The notes: generated from the sequence alone by a model not told the origin. 64,000 nt of DNA from Marivivens aquimaris (GCF_015220045.1 NZ_JADBGB010000001.1:3031001-3095000); one strand, 5' to 3'; positions 27,192 to 36,863 are shown, counted from the first letter of the stretch. A program made the numbers and translations.

Positions 27192-27893
27192 ATGCACAAA
27201 ATTGCTTTGGTCGACGACGACCGGAATATTCTGACCTCTGTTGCCATGACACTCGAAGCCGAAGGGTTCGAGGTCGAGACGTATAACGATGGTCAGGCTG
27301 CACTCGACGTATTCAACAAGAAGATGCCGGACCTCGCGGTTCTGGACATCAAGATGCCGCGCATGGACGGGATGGATCTGCTGCAACGCATCCGCCAGAA
27401 AAGCGCGATGCCGGTGATTTTCCTCACCTCCAAGGATGACGAGATCGACGAGGTTCTGGGCCTCCGTATGGGCGCGGACGACTACGTTAAGAAGCCCTTC
27501 AGCCAGCGTTTGCTCGTCGAGCGTATCCGCGCACTGCTCCGCCGTCAGGAAGCACGCGCCGGTGTTGTTCCCGAGGAAACCGACGACAATAAGGTCATGG
27601 CCCGCGGCCAGCTGACCATGGACCCGCTTCGTCACGCTGTGACTTGGAAGGGGAAGGACGTCGCGCTGACCGTCACCGAATTCCTGCTGCTGCAAGCTCT
27701 GGCCCAGCGTCCGGGTTTCGTGAAATCGCGCGATCAGCTGATGGACGTGGCCTACGACGATCAGGTCTACGTTGATGACCGTACGATCGACAGCCACATC
27801 AAGCGTCTGCGCAAGAAGATGCGTCAGGTCGACGAAGAGTTCAGCGCGATCGAGACGCTTTATGGTATCGGTTATCGATACAACGAAGAATAA
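27192..27893 (+). CDS. chvI: Response regulator ChvI
   Basis: This 233-residue OmpR-type regulator has a receiver domain ([15 protein letters not shown], phospho-acceptor Asp52 in [11 protein letters not shown], switch Thr in FLTSKDD, Lys in YVKKPF) and a winged-helix DNA-binding domain ([42 protein letters not shown]). In rhizobia and Agrobacterium ChvI controls the envelope, acid response and host interaction. It precedes its kinase by 6 nt. The synteny with pckA and the PTS genes supports orthology. Confidence 0.95.
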   Translation: MHKIALVDDDRNILTSVAMTLEAEGFEVETYNDGQAALDVFNKKMPDLAVLDIKMPRMDGMDLLQRIRQKSAMPVIFLTSKDDEIDEVLGLRMGADDYVKKPFSQRLLVERIRALLRRQEARAGVVPEETDDNKVMARGQLTMDPLRHAVTWKGKDVALTVTEFLLLQALAQRPGFVKSRDQLMDVAYDDQVYVDDRTIDSHIKRLRKKMRQVDEEFSAIETLYGIGYRYNEE

Positions 27894-27899
27894 AGTCCG

Positions 27900-29633
27900 A
27901 TGACGATCACGTCCAAGGTCGATGTAAGGGATCTTCGCTCGGTGCGTGGCGCAGCGAGCGGTTCTGATGTCGTGCTTGGTGATGAATATGTCTCGCCGGA
28001 GATGAACTTTGGCGATGACACGTCCTCGCGCCGTAAACGCCGCACTTGGTTCTCGCTGAACCAGTCGCCGTTGGCGCGCAAGATTATCACGTTCAACCTG
28101 CTCGCTATGATTATCATGGTCGGTGGCGTACTGTGGATGAACCCTTCCCGGGACCATCTCGCGTTTCAGCGGGCGAATGGTCTGGTAAGCGAAGCCGAGC
28201 TGGTCGCAGATGTGATCGAAGCGCAGCTGCCCGCGGGTGCGCCCGTCAACCTGATGGCTGGCGACGGTGTGGACGTGCCGACCACGGTCAGCTCGCTAGA
28301 CCTGCGCGGCGGTGTGCATCTGTTCGTGTTCGACCGCACGGGTCAGCTTGTTGCCGATAAGGTGGCCGAGACATCAAGCGATATCATTGGCCTTGATGGC
28401 GCTGGTGGCGGTACGTTCCTGACGGACATCCTGAATTCGGTTTGGGACGGTCTGGCCGGTATCTTTTCGCCCAACAACTCGTCGCCAAGTGCCTCTGATC
28501 CGGAGACATTCGCGCGGATTGCTGTGGATCAAACCCTTTCTGCCGGCACCGCGATTTCGACTGATGCTGACCCGAACGGTCGCAATATGTTCCGCGTCAG
28601 CACGCCGATTATCCAGAACGGGCAGCCGGTCGGGGTGGTTGTGATGCTTGGCGCTGCTGGTGAGCTGGACGAGCTGGTCCGCCGTCAGCGCGAGATGGTG
28701 CTCCAGATTTTCGTCATCGGCATTATGGTGTCGATCGGCCTGTCGCTGGTGCTGGCATCCACCATTGCGAACCCGCTGTCCGACCTTGCCGCAGCCGCCG
28801 AGCTTGGCCGTGATCGCAACGCTCGCAAGATGTCGCCCAGCCGTATCCGTATCCCCGACCTGACTGCGCGTCCTGATGAGATCGGCCGCTTGTCGAGCGC
28901 CCTTCGCGGGATGGTCGCCGCACTTTACGAGCGGATCGAAGCGAACGAACAGTTCGCCGCCGACGTCGCCCACGAGATCAAGAACCCGCTGGCATCCCTG
29001 CGCTCTGCCGTTGGCTCGATGCGCGTGGCGAAGCGTGACGATCAGCGCGAAAAGCTGCTGCAAGTCATCGAGCACGATGTGATCCGCCTCGACCGTCTGG
29101 TTAGCGACATCTCGAACGCATCTCGCCTCGATTCCGAACTGGTGCGCGAGGAAGAGGTCGAGTTCAACCTCATCGAAATGCTCGGCAATCTGAACGAATT
29201 CCTCGGCGAACAGGCGCGGGACAAGGGCATCGAATACCTTACCGACCTGCCGAAAGAGCCGATCCGTATTTCGGGCCTTGAGGGTCGTCTGGCGCAGGTG
29301 TTCGTTAACCTGATCACCAACGCGACCTCGTTCTGCGAAGAGGGCGATGCAATCCGCGTCTGGGCGCGCCGCCGCGAAAACCGCGTGCTGATCGTCGTTG
29401 AAGACACGGGTCCGGGTATTCCGGATGTCGCGCTGACGAAGATCTTCAAACGCTTCTATTCGCAGCGTCCGGCTGGTCAGTTCGGCAACAACTCCGGTCT
29501 TGGCCTCGCGATTTCCAAACAGATCGTAGAAGCGCATGGCGGCGTGATCTGGGCCGAGAACATTCGCCCGAGCGATGCCGACATCACATCCGACCCGCTG
29601 GGGGCACGCTTTGTCGTCGGCCTCCCGATCTGA
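27900..29633 (+). CDS. chvG: Sensor histidine kinase ChvG
   Basis: This 577-residue membrane kinase is the partner of ChvI. A cytoplasmic N-terminus of about 60 residues precedes one helix (IITFNLLAMIIMVGGVLWM). A periplasmic sensor domain of about 165 residues and a second helix follow (VLQIFVIGIMVSIGLSLVLAS), then HAMP. The phospho-acceptor is His360 in DVAHEIKNPLASLR. The ATPase has GNNSGLGLAISKQIVEAHGG. In rhizobia periplasmic ExoR inhibits it; no exoR is visible here. The 3' end overlaps hprK. Confidence 0.95.
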   Translation: MTITSKVDVRDLRSVRGAASGSDVVLGDEYVSPEMNFGDDTSSRRKRRTWFSLNQSPLARKIITFNLLAMIIMVGGVLWMNPSRDHLAFQRANGLVSEAELVADVIEAQLPAGAPVNLMAGDGVDVPTTVSSLDLRGGVHLFVFDRTGQLVADKVAETSSDIIGLDGAGGGTFLTDILNSVWDGLAGIFSPNNSSPSASDPETFARIAVDQTLSAGTAISTDADPNGRNMFRVSTPIIQNGQPVGVVVMLGAAGELDELVRRQREMVLQIFVIGIMVSIGLSLVLASTIANPLSDLAAAAELGRDRNARKMSPSRIRIPDLTARPDEIGRLSSALRGMVAALYERIEANEQFAADVAHEIKNPLASLRSAVGSMRVAKRDDQREKLLQVIEHDVIRLDRLVSDISNASRLDSELVREEEVEFNLIEMLGNLNEFLGEQARDKGIEYLTDLPKEPIRISGLEGRLAQVFVNLITNATSFCEEGDAIRVWARRRENRVLIVVEDTGPGIPDVALTKIFKRFYSQRPAGQFGNNSGLGLAISKQIVEAHGGVIWAENIRPSDADITSDPLGARFVVGLPI

Positions 29634-30036
29634 GGCCCTGCGACTTCACGCATCATGTGTAGCCTTGAACGGGCGGGCGGTTCTCATCACCGGCCGCTCG
29701 GGTTCGGGCAAGTCTACTCTGGCGCTTCAGCTGCTCGCGCTCGGTTGTGATCTCGTGGGTGACGATGCAGTCGACGTCCTCCCCGATTTGACCGTGAGAA
29801 GCCCTCACACGATTCGTGGGAAAATCGAAGCACGGGGTGTCGGGCTGCTCAAAGCGGACGCCGTGGAGGCTGAATTGGCGATGATTGTCGATCTCGATCA
29901 GGTCGAAGAGGACCGCCTCCCGCCTTGGCGCACGAAAAGATTACACAATCGCGAAGTACCGCTCCTTTACAGGGTGGATGGCATTCACTTTGTTTATGCA
30001 ATCCGTCAGTATCTTCTTAGGGGCAGATCAGATTAG
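29575..30036 (+). CDS. hprK: HPr kinase/phosphorylase, short alphaproteobacterial form
   Basis: This protein of up to 153 residues corresponds to the C-terminal catalytic half of HprK. It has the Walker A motif GRSGSGKSTLAL and the basic loop GKIEARGVGLLK, and it lacks the N-terminal domain of Gram-positive HprK. It phosphorylates HPr on serine. The ATG at 29575 overlaps chvG by 59 nt, and a TTG at 29611 after a GGGGG run is an equally possible start. It heads a PTS-regulatory gene run that is translationally tight. Confidence 0.88.
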   Translation: MPTSHPTRWGHALSSASRSEALRLHASCVALNGRAVLITGRSGSGKSTLALQLLALGCDLVGDDAVDVLPDLTVRSPHTIRGKIEARGVGLLKADAVEAELAMIVDLDQVEEDRLPPWRTKRLHNREVPLLYRVDGIHFVYAIRQYLLRGRSD

Positions 30037-30038
30037 CG

Positions 30039-30944
30039 ATGCAGACCGAGCCGGAAAAACAGCAGATTATCTTTGTGACCGGACCCTCCGGTGCCGGACG
30101 GACAACTGCTGTGCGTGCGCTGGAAGACATCGGTTTCGAGGTCATCGACAACCTGCCAATCAGCCTCATGGACCGCCTGATCGAAGGCCAGCCGCTAGAG
30201 CGTCCGCTCGCGCTTGGTCTTGATGTCCGCAACCGCGATTTCTCGGTCAATGCGGTGATTAACAAGATCGACATGCTCGCCGAGGACGAACGGTTTGATC
30301 TGCAAGTTCTCTACATGGACTGCGATGAAAGCACGTTGATCCGGCGTTTCTCGGAAACCCGCCGCCGTCACCCGCTGTCGGTGGAAGGTGCCCCGATCGA
30401 AGGGATTGCCCGCGAACGTGACCTGCTTCAGCCGATCCGCGCGCGTGCGGGTATCCTGATCGACACGACGGCCATGACGCCGCACGAGGCGCGTGCAGAG
30501 GTTCAGGGCTGGTTCCGTCCTGAAGAGGGCAAATCGCTCGCGATTACGATCGAGAGCTTTTCGTACAAGCGCGGCCTGCCGCGCGGGCTCGATATCGTTC
30601 TGGATTGTAGATTTCTCAGGAACCCGCATTGGGAACCGGCGCTCAGGACCAAGGACGGGCGCGACAGTGCTGTCGCTCAATATGTGGCCGAAGATGAACG
30701 ATTTGATGCGTTTTTTCTTGGAGTAGTGGACATGGCGCGGCTTTTGCTCCCTGCTTATCAGGAAGAAGGCAAATCGCACCTCGCCATCGCATTCGGCTGT
30801 ACCGGAGGGCAACACCGCTCCGTCGCCTTGACTGAAATGCTGGCAAAAGCGCTTGCAGAGGATGGATGGCAAGTGTCTAAACGCCATCGGGAACTGGAAC
30901 GTCGCCCAGAAAGCGACAGGGCATTACGAGGACAGGAAGCGTGA
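30039..30944 (+). CDS. rapZ: RNase adapter protein RapZ
   Basis: This 301-residue nucleotide-binding protein is the RapZ/YvcJ family, which in E. coli guides RNase E to the small RNA GlmZ and controls glucosamine-6-phosphate synthesis. The N-terminal P-loop reads GPSGAGRTTAVRALEDIGFEVIDNLP, with Arg where Lys is usual. The C-terminal RNA-binding half has FLRNPHWEPALR and AFGCTGGQHRSVALTE. It overlaps the EIIA gene by GTGA. Its RNA targets in this group are unknown. Confidence 0.93.
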   Translation: MQTEPEKQQIIFVTGPSGAGRTTAVRALEDIGFEVIDNLPISLMDRLIEGQPLERPLALGLDVRNRDFSVNAVINKIDMLAEDERFDLQVLYMDCDESTLIRRFSETRRRHPLSVEGAPIEGIARERDLLQPIRARAGILIDTTAMTPHEARAEVQGWFRPEEGKSLAITIESFSYKRGLPRGLDIVLDCRFLRNPHWEPALRTKDGRDSAVAQYVAEDERFDAFFLGVVDMARLLLPAYQEEGKSHLAIAFGCTGGQHRSVALTEMLAKALAEDGWQVSKRHRELERRPESDRALRGQEA

Positions 30945-31336
30945 TCGGGATCGTGATCGTTGCGCATGGCGGACTCGCACGCGAATACCTCGCGGCGATG
31001 CAACATGTCGTTGGTGCACAGACCGGCGTGAAAGCGATATCCACCGGTCCCGAAGATGATCGCGCCGCCAAACAGGCTGAAATCTGCGATGCTGCTGACG
31101 AAGTCGATATGGGCAACGGCGTGGTGATCGTGACGGATATTTTCGGCGGCTCACCCTCGAATCTGTCGCTGCGCGCCTGTAGCCCCGACAATCGCCGCAT
31201 CCTTTACGGCATGAACCTTCCTATGCTCATTAAACTAGCCAAAAGCCGTGGCCGCACTGTGCCCGACGCTGTTGACGCAGCACTCTCGGCTGGTCGAAAA
31301 TATATCAATAGTCATCAAGTTAACTCGGATCGTTAA
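30941..31336 (+). CDS. PTS EIIA component, mannose family
   Basis: This 131-residue protein matches EIIA of the mannose class, with the phospho-histidine in IVIVAHGGLAREY (His9) and the conserved VTDIFGGSPSNL block. No EIIB or EIIC sugar permease genes lie nearby, so it is likely regulatory rather than sugar-transporting. It starts with GTG overlapping the rapZ stop and its stop overlaps the HPr start by one base (TAATG), so four PTS-linked genes are tightly coupled. Confidence 0.92.
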   Translation: MIGIVIVAHGGLAREYLAAMQHVVGAQTGVKAISTGPEDDRAAKQAEICDAADEVDMGNGVVIVTDIFGGSPSNLSLRACSPDNRRILYGMNLPMLIKLAKSRGRTVPDAVDAALSAGRKYINSHQVNSDR

Positions 31337-31605
31337 TGCCCTCTCGCCGTTTGCAGATTATGAATATCAAGGGCCTTCACGCCCGTGCCTCAGCCAAACT
31401 GGTCGAAGTCGTCGAAGCGCATGACGCATCCTGTACTGTCAGCAAGGACGGCGACAGTGCCTCCGGTGACAGCATCATGGGTCTGCTGATGCTTGGCGCT
31501 GCGATCGGCTCTCACATCGAGGTCGAAACTTCGGGTCCGCAGGCCGACGAGTTGATGGAAGCGATCGATGCATTGGTGGCCGACAAGTTCGGTGAAGGAA
31601 ATTGA
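31336..31605 (+). CDS. ptsH: Phosphocarrier protein HPr
   Basis: This 89-residue carrier has the EI-dependent phosphorylation site His15 (KGLHARASAKLVE) and the HprK-target Ser46 (GDSIMGLLMLGAA), both intact. With HprK two genes upstream it can exist in His-P and Ser-P forms. Enzyme I is not in the window. It is the last member of the overlapping PTS block; the acyltransferase gene starts 3 nt later and may be cotranscribed. Confidence 0.95.
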   Translation: MPSRRLQIMNIKGLHARASAKLVEVVEAHDASCTVSKDGDSASGDSIMGLLMLGAAIGSHIEVETSGPQADELMEAIDALVADKFGEGN

Positions 31606-31608
31606 ACC

Positions 31609-32481
31609 GTGGTCGACACCATGGACTCCTCGCCTAAGCGCAACCCGTCCGGCAACGAACCTGTCTATGACCGCCGCAGCCTGACGTACTCGAATACCTT
31701 TGAAAATCCGGTAAAGCGGAACGTCATTCGCGGGATCGAATGGCTGACTGGGAAATATTCGATCATCCGGCGTATCCGCAATTTCGAAAAGCTCGGGAAT
31801 CCGAAAGGGCAGGCGTTCTGGGAAGCCACCATGCAGGTCATGGGGATCGACATCCAGACGCCCGAAGAACAGATCGCCCGCATCCCCGAAACGGGGCCTG
31901 TGATTTTCGTTGCCAACCACCCACACGGTCTGGTGGACGGCATGGTGCTGGCCGCGCTGATCGGCCGCCGTCGCTCCGATTACCGCATTCTGACCCGCTC
32001 GATCCTTGCCGGCATCGACGAAAGCGCCGCGAGCTACATGATCCCTGTGCCGTTCCCGCACGAGGAAGATGCGCAGCGCAAGATGATCGACATGCGCAAG
32101 GCAGCGATGGAGCACCTGAAGAACGACGGCTTGATCGCTCTGTTCCCATCGGGCGTTGTGGCTTCGGCCAAGTCGATGTTCGGACCGGCGATCGAGGCAG
32201 AATGGAACGTCTTTACCGCCAAGATGATCCGCACGTCCGGTGCAACCGTGGTGCCTTGCTTCTTCCCCGGATCGAATTCGCGCGCCTACCAGATGGCTGC
32301 GCAGGTGTCGCCGACGCTGCGCCAGAGCCTGCTGCTGCATGAAGTCGTGCATGCCTTCGACAAGCCGCAAGCGCCGGTGATTGGCCACCCCATTCCGGCA
32401 GAGGACATAGACGCCCGCGTGAGCGATCCGCGCGCGTTCATGGCATGGCTGCGGAGCCACACCATCAATCTCAAGAACTAA
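31609..32481 (+). CDS. Lysophospholipid acyltransferase (PlsC-like)
   Basis: This 290-residue protein belongs to the LPLAT superfamily. The catalytic block FVANHPHGLVDGMVLAALIG is the HPxGxxDG variant found in hemolysin-like and aminolipid acyltransferases, and LIALFPSGVVASAKSMFGP supplies the second, phosphate-binding block. It would acylate a lyso-lipid at the inner membrane. In roseobacters such enzymes act in aminolipid or phosphatidate synthesis, but the substrate here is not decidable. The GTG start at 31609 has a GAAGGA ribosome site about 9 nt upstream. Confidence 0.85.
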   Translation: MVDTMDSSPKRNPSGNEPVYDRRSLTYSNTFENPVKRNVIRGIEWLTGKYSIIRRIRNFEKLGNPKGQAFWEATMQVMGIDIQTPEEQIARIPETGPVIFVANHPHGLVDGMVLAALIGRRRSDYRILTRSILAGIDESAASYMIPVPFPHEEDAQRKMIDMRKAAMEHLKNDGLIALFPSGVVASAKSMFGPAIEAEWNVFTAKMIRTSGATVVPCFFPGSNSRAYQMAAQVSPTLRQSLLLHEVVHAFDKPQAPVIGHPIPAEDIDARVSDPRAFMAWLRSHTINLKN

Positions 32482-32487
32482 GGGCTA

Positions 32488-33363
32488 TTACCGCGTCGGG
32501 ACCGGAGTTTCGCCGCGGTAGTCGTAGAAGCCGCGCTTGGTCTTGCGACCGAGCCAACCTGCTTCGACGTATTTCGTCAGCAGCGGGCAGGGGCGGTATT
32601 TCGTATCTGCCAGACCGTCGTGCAGCACGTTCATAATGGCAAGGCAGGTGTCCAGACCGATGAAGTCGGCCAGCTCCAGCGGGCCCATCGGGTGGTTTGC
32701 GCCCAGCTTCATCGACGTGTCGATGGAAGAGACGCTACCGACGCCTTCGTAGAGCGCATAGACGGCTTCGTTGATCATCGGCATCAAAATGCGGTTCACG
32801 ATGAACGCGGGGAAGTCCTCGGACGTTGCGGAGGTCTTACCGAGGCGCTCGACCACTTCCTGACAGGCATTGAATGTCTCGTCATCCGTCGCGATGCCGC
32901 GGATCAGCTCGACCAACTGCATGACCGGAACAGGGTTCATGAAGTGGAAGCCGATGAATTTTTCGGGGCGGTCGGTGCGGCTCGCCAGACGGGTGATCGA
33001 AATCGACGAGGTGTTCGACGCAAGGATCGTGTTTTCTTTGATGTGCGGCAGGAGCGCGTCAAAGACCTGCTGTTTAATCGTCTCTTTTTCCGTCGCGGCT
33101 TCGATGATGAGATCGCAGTTGCCAAGCTCGGACAGCTCTGCCGTGGTCGAGATGCGCGCCATCGCGGCATCCTTGTCCTCGGCGGTGACGGTGCCTTTGC
33201 TGACCTGACGGTCAATGTTTTTGCCGATCAGGGCGAGCGCTGCTGCCATCGCATCCGCGCTGACGTCGTTCATCACGACATCGTATCCGGCAAGCGCGCA
33301 AACATGGGCGATACCGTTGCCCATCTGACCTGCGCCAACCACACCAATTTTCTGGATCGTCAT
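32488..33363 (-). CDS. hbd: 3-hydroxybutyryl-CoA dehydrogenase
   Basis: This 291-residue NAD(P)-dependent enzyme interconverts acetoacetyl-CoA and 3-hydroxybutyryl-CoA. The Rossmann motif is VGAGQMGNGIAHVCALAGY. The catalytic region has FIGFHFMNPVPVMQLVELIRG, holding the active-site His, and the C-terminal domain has PMGPLELADFIGLDTCL. The start at 33363 has a GAAGGGC ribosome site and begins right at the dinucleotide-binding strand. It could serve short-chain acyl-CoA oxidation, PHB turnover or the ethylmalonyl-CoA pathway. Confidence 0.93.
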   Translation of the reverse strand: MTIQKIGVVGAGQMGNGIAHVCALAGYDVVMNDVSADAMAAALALIGKNIDRQVSKGTVTAEDKDAAMARISTTAELSELGNCDLIIEAATEKETIKQQVFDALLPHIKENTILASNTSSISITRLASRTDRPEKFIGFHFMNPVPVMQLVELIRGIATDDETFNACQEVVERLGKTSATSEDFPAFIVNRILMPMINEAVYALYEGVGSVSSIDTSMKLGANHPMGPLELADFIGLDTCLAIMNVLHDGLADTKYRPCPLLTKYVEAGWLGRKTKRGFYDYRGETPVPTR

Positions 33364-33449
33364 ATCGCTGCCCTTCGTGCTGACACTGGCAACATATGCC
33401 GCCATAGCGAAATGGTTCAAGGCGAGTGTCTTGCTAAAGTTAAGAGCAA

Positions 33450-33467
33450 TTTGGTCTATTAACCAGA
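33450..33467. promoter_or_regulatory. Small inverted repeat upstream of hbd
   Basis: TTGGTCTATTAACCAG contains TGGT and ACCA half-sites six bases apart, in the divergent gap between hbd and the DUF6473 gene. It looks like a repressor site, but spacing does not match the FadR consensus. Confidence is low. Confidence 0.25.
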
Positions 33468-33524
33468 TTTCAACATTTATGGCCTAAACCTGCCCCAAAT
33501 CGAGCATTCGGATGGTGGGATGTT

Positions 33525-34310
33525 ATGAAACACGAATTGCTGCCGGGGGGCGGCATTGACTACGAGCTTTGCCATTACGGGAACTCGCGGCTGTATTTCC
33601 GCGGCCCGAAGCGCGAACCTTTTGGTGCCTACGTGGCGTTCCTCGGCGGGAGCAACACGTTCGGGCGGTATATTGACGAGCCGTTCCCAGAGCTGCTGGA
33701 GGCCAATACAGGCATCGCGTGCGTTAATCTTGGGGTCGTGGGGGCATCCGTTGGGGCATTCGCGCAGGATCCAAGCGTCATTGATATTTGTCAAAGGGCC
33801 GCGGTCACGGTGGTCGAGGCGTGTAACTCCACGCACTTGTCCAATCGTTTCTATCGCGTTCACCCTAGGCGGAACGAGCGCCTGATCCATGCCTCCGATA
33901 ACTTGCGTGCGCTGTGTCCGAGCATCGACTTCACCGAATACACCTTTGTCTGGCAGCTTCTGTGCGCGGTGGAGGCATCCGATCCCGATTGCGCTCAGGC
34001 GGTTCAGCAAGAGATCGCAGAGGCTTGGCGTGCAAGGATGCGGTCGTTGATCGATGCTGTCGGTGGGCAGGTCGTGCTGCTGTGCCCAAGTGACTTTGCC
34101 GAGAAGGGCTCGGTCTCGGGCAATGTGCTGGAGAGCCTTAGACCGTTCGTCTCCTCGATAGTCGAAGTCGCTACGGCCGAGGTTGGCACACGAGGCATGA
34201 TCGTGCCGGATGGACAGGGGGGAATCGCGAAAACGCTGATGAATCCGAAAGGCCATTGCGAAGTGGCCGACGCGCTGGAGCCGGTGATTCTACGTTTGAT
34301 GGGCCAATAA
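33525..34310 (+). CDS. DUF6473 family protein
   Basis: This 261-residue protein resembles a Rhodobacteraceae family (DUF6473), with the conserved start [25 protein letters not shown] and then [24 protein letters not shown]. The GGSNTFG and [12 protein letters not shown] blocks recall SGNH hydrolase folds, but I cannot confirm a catalytic triad. There is no signal peptide. Related proteins often lie near surface polysaccharide or sulfotransferase-like genes, and several such genes occur elsewhere in this window. Its function is unknown. Confidence 0.75.
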   Translation: MKHELLPGGGIDYELCHYGNSRLYFRGPKREPFGAYVAFLGGSNTFGRYIDEPFPELLEANTGIACVNLGVVGASVGAFAQDPSVIDICQRAAVTVVEACNSTHLSNRFYRVHPRRNERLIHASDNLRALCPSIDFTEYTFVWQLLCAVEASDPDCAQAVQQEIAEAWRARMRSLIDAVGGQVVLLCPSDFAEKGSVSGNVLESLRPFVSSIVEVATAEVGTRGMIVPDGQGGIAKTLMNPKGHCEVADALEPVILRLMGQ

Positions 34311-34340
34311 AAAAGCCCCCGAAAAACGGAGGCTTTTTCG
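34309..34340. terminator. Bidirectional intrinsic terminator
   Basis: AAAAAGCC and GGCTTTTT frame an inner CCCG/CGGA segment and an AAAAA loop. A T-tract on both strands serves the convergent DUF6473 and etfA genes. Confidence 0.85.
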
Positions 34341-34357
34341 AATTTCTGCAGTCAGGA

Positions 34358-35284
34358 TCAAACCTTTTCGGTCAGTTCCGGAACTGCGGTGAAGAGGTCG
34401 GCAACGAGACCGAAGTCGGCAACTTGGAAGATCGGTGCTTCTTCGTCTTTGTTGATCGCGACGATGACCTTCGAGTCCTTCATGCCAGCGAGGTGCTGGA
34501 TAGCGCCCGAGATACCGGCAGCGATGTAGAGGTCCGGTGCAACGACCTTACCAGTCTGACCAACCTGCCAGTCGTTCGGAGCAAAGCCCGAGTCGACAGC
34601 AGCGCGCGACGCACCGACAGCAGCGCCGAGCTTGTCGGCCAGCTTTTCGATGATGGCGAAGTCTTCTTCCGAACCAACGCCGCGGCCGCCCGATACGACG
34701 ATCTTGGCCGAGGTGAGTTCCGGACGATCGCTTTCGGCAACCTTGTCTTCCACCCACTCGGACAGACCCGGGTTTTCACCGGCGCCGATGGTTTCGACAG
34801 CAGCCGAACCGCCTTCGCCAGCAGCATCAAAGGTCGAGGTGCGGAAGGTGATGACCTTCTTGGCGTCCTTTGACTTGACGGTCTGGATGGCGTTACCAGC
34901 GTAGACCGGACGCTCGAAGGTGTCGCCGTCGACAACAGCGGTCACGTCCGAGAGGATCATGACGTCGAGCAGAGCGGCAACGCGCGGCATGATGTTCTTG
35001 GCGTCGGTCGTTGCCGGAGCAACGATGTAACCGTAGTCGCCAGCCAGCGAGACGAGCAGAGCCGATACCGGCTCGGCCAGACGGTGACCGTAGAGTGCGT
35101 CTTCGGCCACGAGGACCTTGGACACGCCGTCGATCTTTGCGGCTTCGGCAGCAGCGGCGGCAGCAGTTGCGCCAGCGGCCAGAACGGTCACTTCGCCGAG
35201 CGACTTGGCAGCCGAAACGGCCTTCGCGGTGGCGTCGACGGACAGAACGCCGTCGTTGATTTCAGCAAGCAGCAGAACAGTCAT
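34358..35284 (-). CDS. etfA: Electron transfer flavoprotein alpha subunit
   Basis: This 308-residue subunit binds FAD and passes electrons from acyl-CoA and dimethylglycine-type dehydrogenases to ETF-quinone oxidoreductase. The C-terminal FAD domain carries [40 protein letters not shown] and [35 protein letters not shown], the family signature. Its start overlaps the etfB stop by one base. A terminator follows. Confidence 0.97.
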   Translation of the reverse strand: MTVLLLAEINDGVLSVDATAKAVSAAKSLGEVTVLAAGATAAAAAAEAAKIDGVSKVLVAEDALYGHRLAEPVSALLVSLAGDYGYIVAPATTDAKNIMPRVAALLDVMILSDVTAVVDGDTFERPVYAGNAIQTVKSKDAKKVITFRTSTFDAAGEGGSAAVETIGAGENPGLSEWVEDKVAESDRPELTSAKIVVSGGRGVGSEEDFAIIEKLADKLGAAVGASRAAVDSGFAPNDWQVGQTGKVVAPDLYIAAGISGAIQHLAGMKDSKVIVAINKDEEAPIFQVADFGLVADLFTAVPELTEKV

Positions 35285-36042
35285 CAGAGAGCTCCCACTT
35301 CTTTGAGTTTGGCCACCAGTTCGTCGACCGAACCGACCTTGATACCGGCTTCACGTACCGGCGGCTCCGAGGTTTTGACGATCTCGAGGCGCGGGGTCAC
35401 GTCGACGCCGTAGTCTTCGGGGGTCTTTTCCTCGAGCGGCTTTTTCTTGGCCTTCATGATGTTCGGCAGCTTGGCGTAGCGCGGCTCGTTCAGGCGAAGG
35501 TCAGCGGTGACGATGGTCGGCATGTTGACCTTGATGGTCTGGAGGCCGCCGTCGACTTCGCGGGTGACAACAGCTTTGTCGCCTTCGACGTCGACTTTCG
35601 AGGCAAAGGTTGCCTGCGACCAGCCGAGCAGAGCTGCGAGCATCTGGCCAGTGGCGTTCATGTCGTTGTCGATCGACTGCTTGCCCGCGATGATCAGGCC
35701 CGGCTGCTCTTCTTCAGCAACCTTGGCAATGATCTTGGCAACGGCGAGCGGTTCGATGTCGGTGTGGACATCGTCAGCTGCGGTCACGAGGATCGCACGG
35801 TCAGCACCCATGGCCAGTGCGGTACGCAGAACGTCTTGCGCCTGCTTCACACCGATGGATACGACGACGACTTCGTCAGCTTTGCCGGCTTCCTTGAGAC
35901 GGATCGCCTCTTCGACAGCGATTTCGTCGAAGGGGTTCATCGACATTTTTACGTTTGCAAGATCGACGCCCGTGCCGTCCGATTTGACGCGGACTTTCAC
36001 GTTATAGTCGATCACGCGCTTTACAGGCACCAGGACCTTCAT
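35284..36042 (-). CDS. etfB: Electron transfer flavoprotein beta subunit
   Basis: This 252-residue partner of EtfA binds AMP. It starts [20 protein letters not shown], with [19 protein letters not shown] and the dehydrogenase-recognition loop ending [22 protein letters not shown] take the ATG at 36042 because the fold begins there; the open frame upstream lacks homology. It is the first gene of the etfBA pair. Confidence 0.97.
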   Translation of the reverse strand: MKVLVPVKRVIDYNVKVRVKSDGTGVDLANVKMSMNPFDEIAVEEAIRLKEAGKADEVVVVSIGVKQAQDVLRTALAMGADRAILVTAADDVHTDIEPLAVAKIIAKVAEEEQPGLIIAGKQSIDNDMNATGQMLAALLGWSQATFASKVDVEGDKAVVTREVDGGLQTIKVNMPTIVTADLRLNEPRYAKLPNIMKAKKKPLEEKTPEDYGVDVTPRLEIVKTSEPPVREAGIKVGSVDELVAKLKEVGAL

Positions 36043-36235
36043 CGGCGTTATCTCCCTCATTGCAGCGCCGGTTGGCGCCCTTGCAGAGGGTGTTAGCAAG
36101 CGCAGCAAATGGAAAACAGTGCAAAATCGACGCGGCAAAGCGCTAAGACGCCACGTTTCAACATTCTGCACTGCCGCAATCGTTGGATTTATTGAGAGAA
36201 TCGGCGGCGCAATAAAATTGCGTGATGGCCGGAAT

Positions 36236-36267
36236 CAGAAGGCCGGAACCTCGCGATTCCGGCCTCG
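36236..36267 (-). terminator. Stem-loop after the adenosyltransferase gene
   Basis: GGCCGGAA and TTCCGGCC form an 8-bp stem with an 8-nt loop, 20 nt past the stop. There is no clear T-tract, so termination may be weak or Rho-assisted. Confidence 0.45.
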
Positions 36268-36287
36268 ATATGCGTCTTCGGGTAGAA

Positions 36288-36860
36288 TCAACGGGTCTTG
36301 CCCGGCTCCCAGAGGATATCCTGTTTGCCGTTGTCATTGGCGACACGGCCCGCGACGAACAGCCAGTCAGACAGGCGATTGAGGTACTTGATGGCCGACT
36401 GGTTCACGTCCTCGATGCTCGCAAGCTCCACCGCAAGGCGCTCGGCGCGGCGGGCCACTGTACGCGACAGGTGCAGGTGAGCAGCCAGCGCGGTGCCGCC
36501 AGGCAGGATGAAGCTGCGCAGCGGTTCGATGTTCGCGTTCATTGCGTCGATCTCGCGTTCGAGCCGGTCAACTTGTGTGTCGATGATGCGCAGTACGGGA
36601 TAGGGTGCCTCGGCGTCTTTTTCCATCTCGGGGCGGCAGAGGTCAGCGCCAAGATCAAAGAGGTCATTCTGGATCGCCGCGATCTTGTCGCTGAGGTCAC
36701 CTTCGGCATAAAGGCGGGCCATGCCGAGCGTCGCGTTCAGTTCGTCGACGGTGCCGTAGGCCGAAACCCGAGGATCGTATTTGGCAACGCGATTGCCGTT
36801 CCCCAGCGCGGTTTGGCCCGCGTCACCAGTGCGCGTGTAAATCTTGTTCAGAACAACCAT
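36288..36860 (-). CDS. Cob(I)alamin adenosyltransferase, PduO type
   Basis: This 190-residue ATP:cob(I)alamin adenosyltransferase has the PduO N-terminal signature [36 protein letters not shown] (ATP site) and the C-terminal [14 protein letters not shown] and [17 protein letters not shown] motifs. It makes adenosylcobalamin, the cofactor of methylmalonyl-CoA and ethylmalonyl-CoA mutases. It is cotranscribed with the upstream HIG1-like gene (3 nt apart). The cobalamin ring is presumably made by the operon at the start of the window. Confidence 0.95.
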   Translation of the reverse strand: MVVLNKIYTRTGDAGQTALGNGNRVAKYDPRVSAYGTVDELNATLGMARLYAEGDLSDKIAAIQNDLFDLGADLCRPEMEKDAEAPYPVLRIIDTQVDRLEREIDAMNANIEPLRSFILPGGTALAAHLHLSRTVARRAERLAVELASIEDVNQSAIKYLNRLSDWLFVAGRVANDNGKQDILWEPGKTR

Positions 36861-36863
36861 GTC

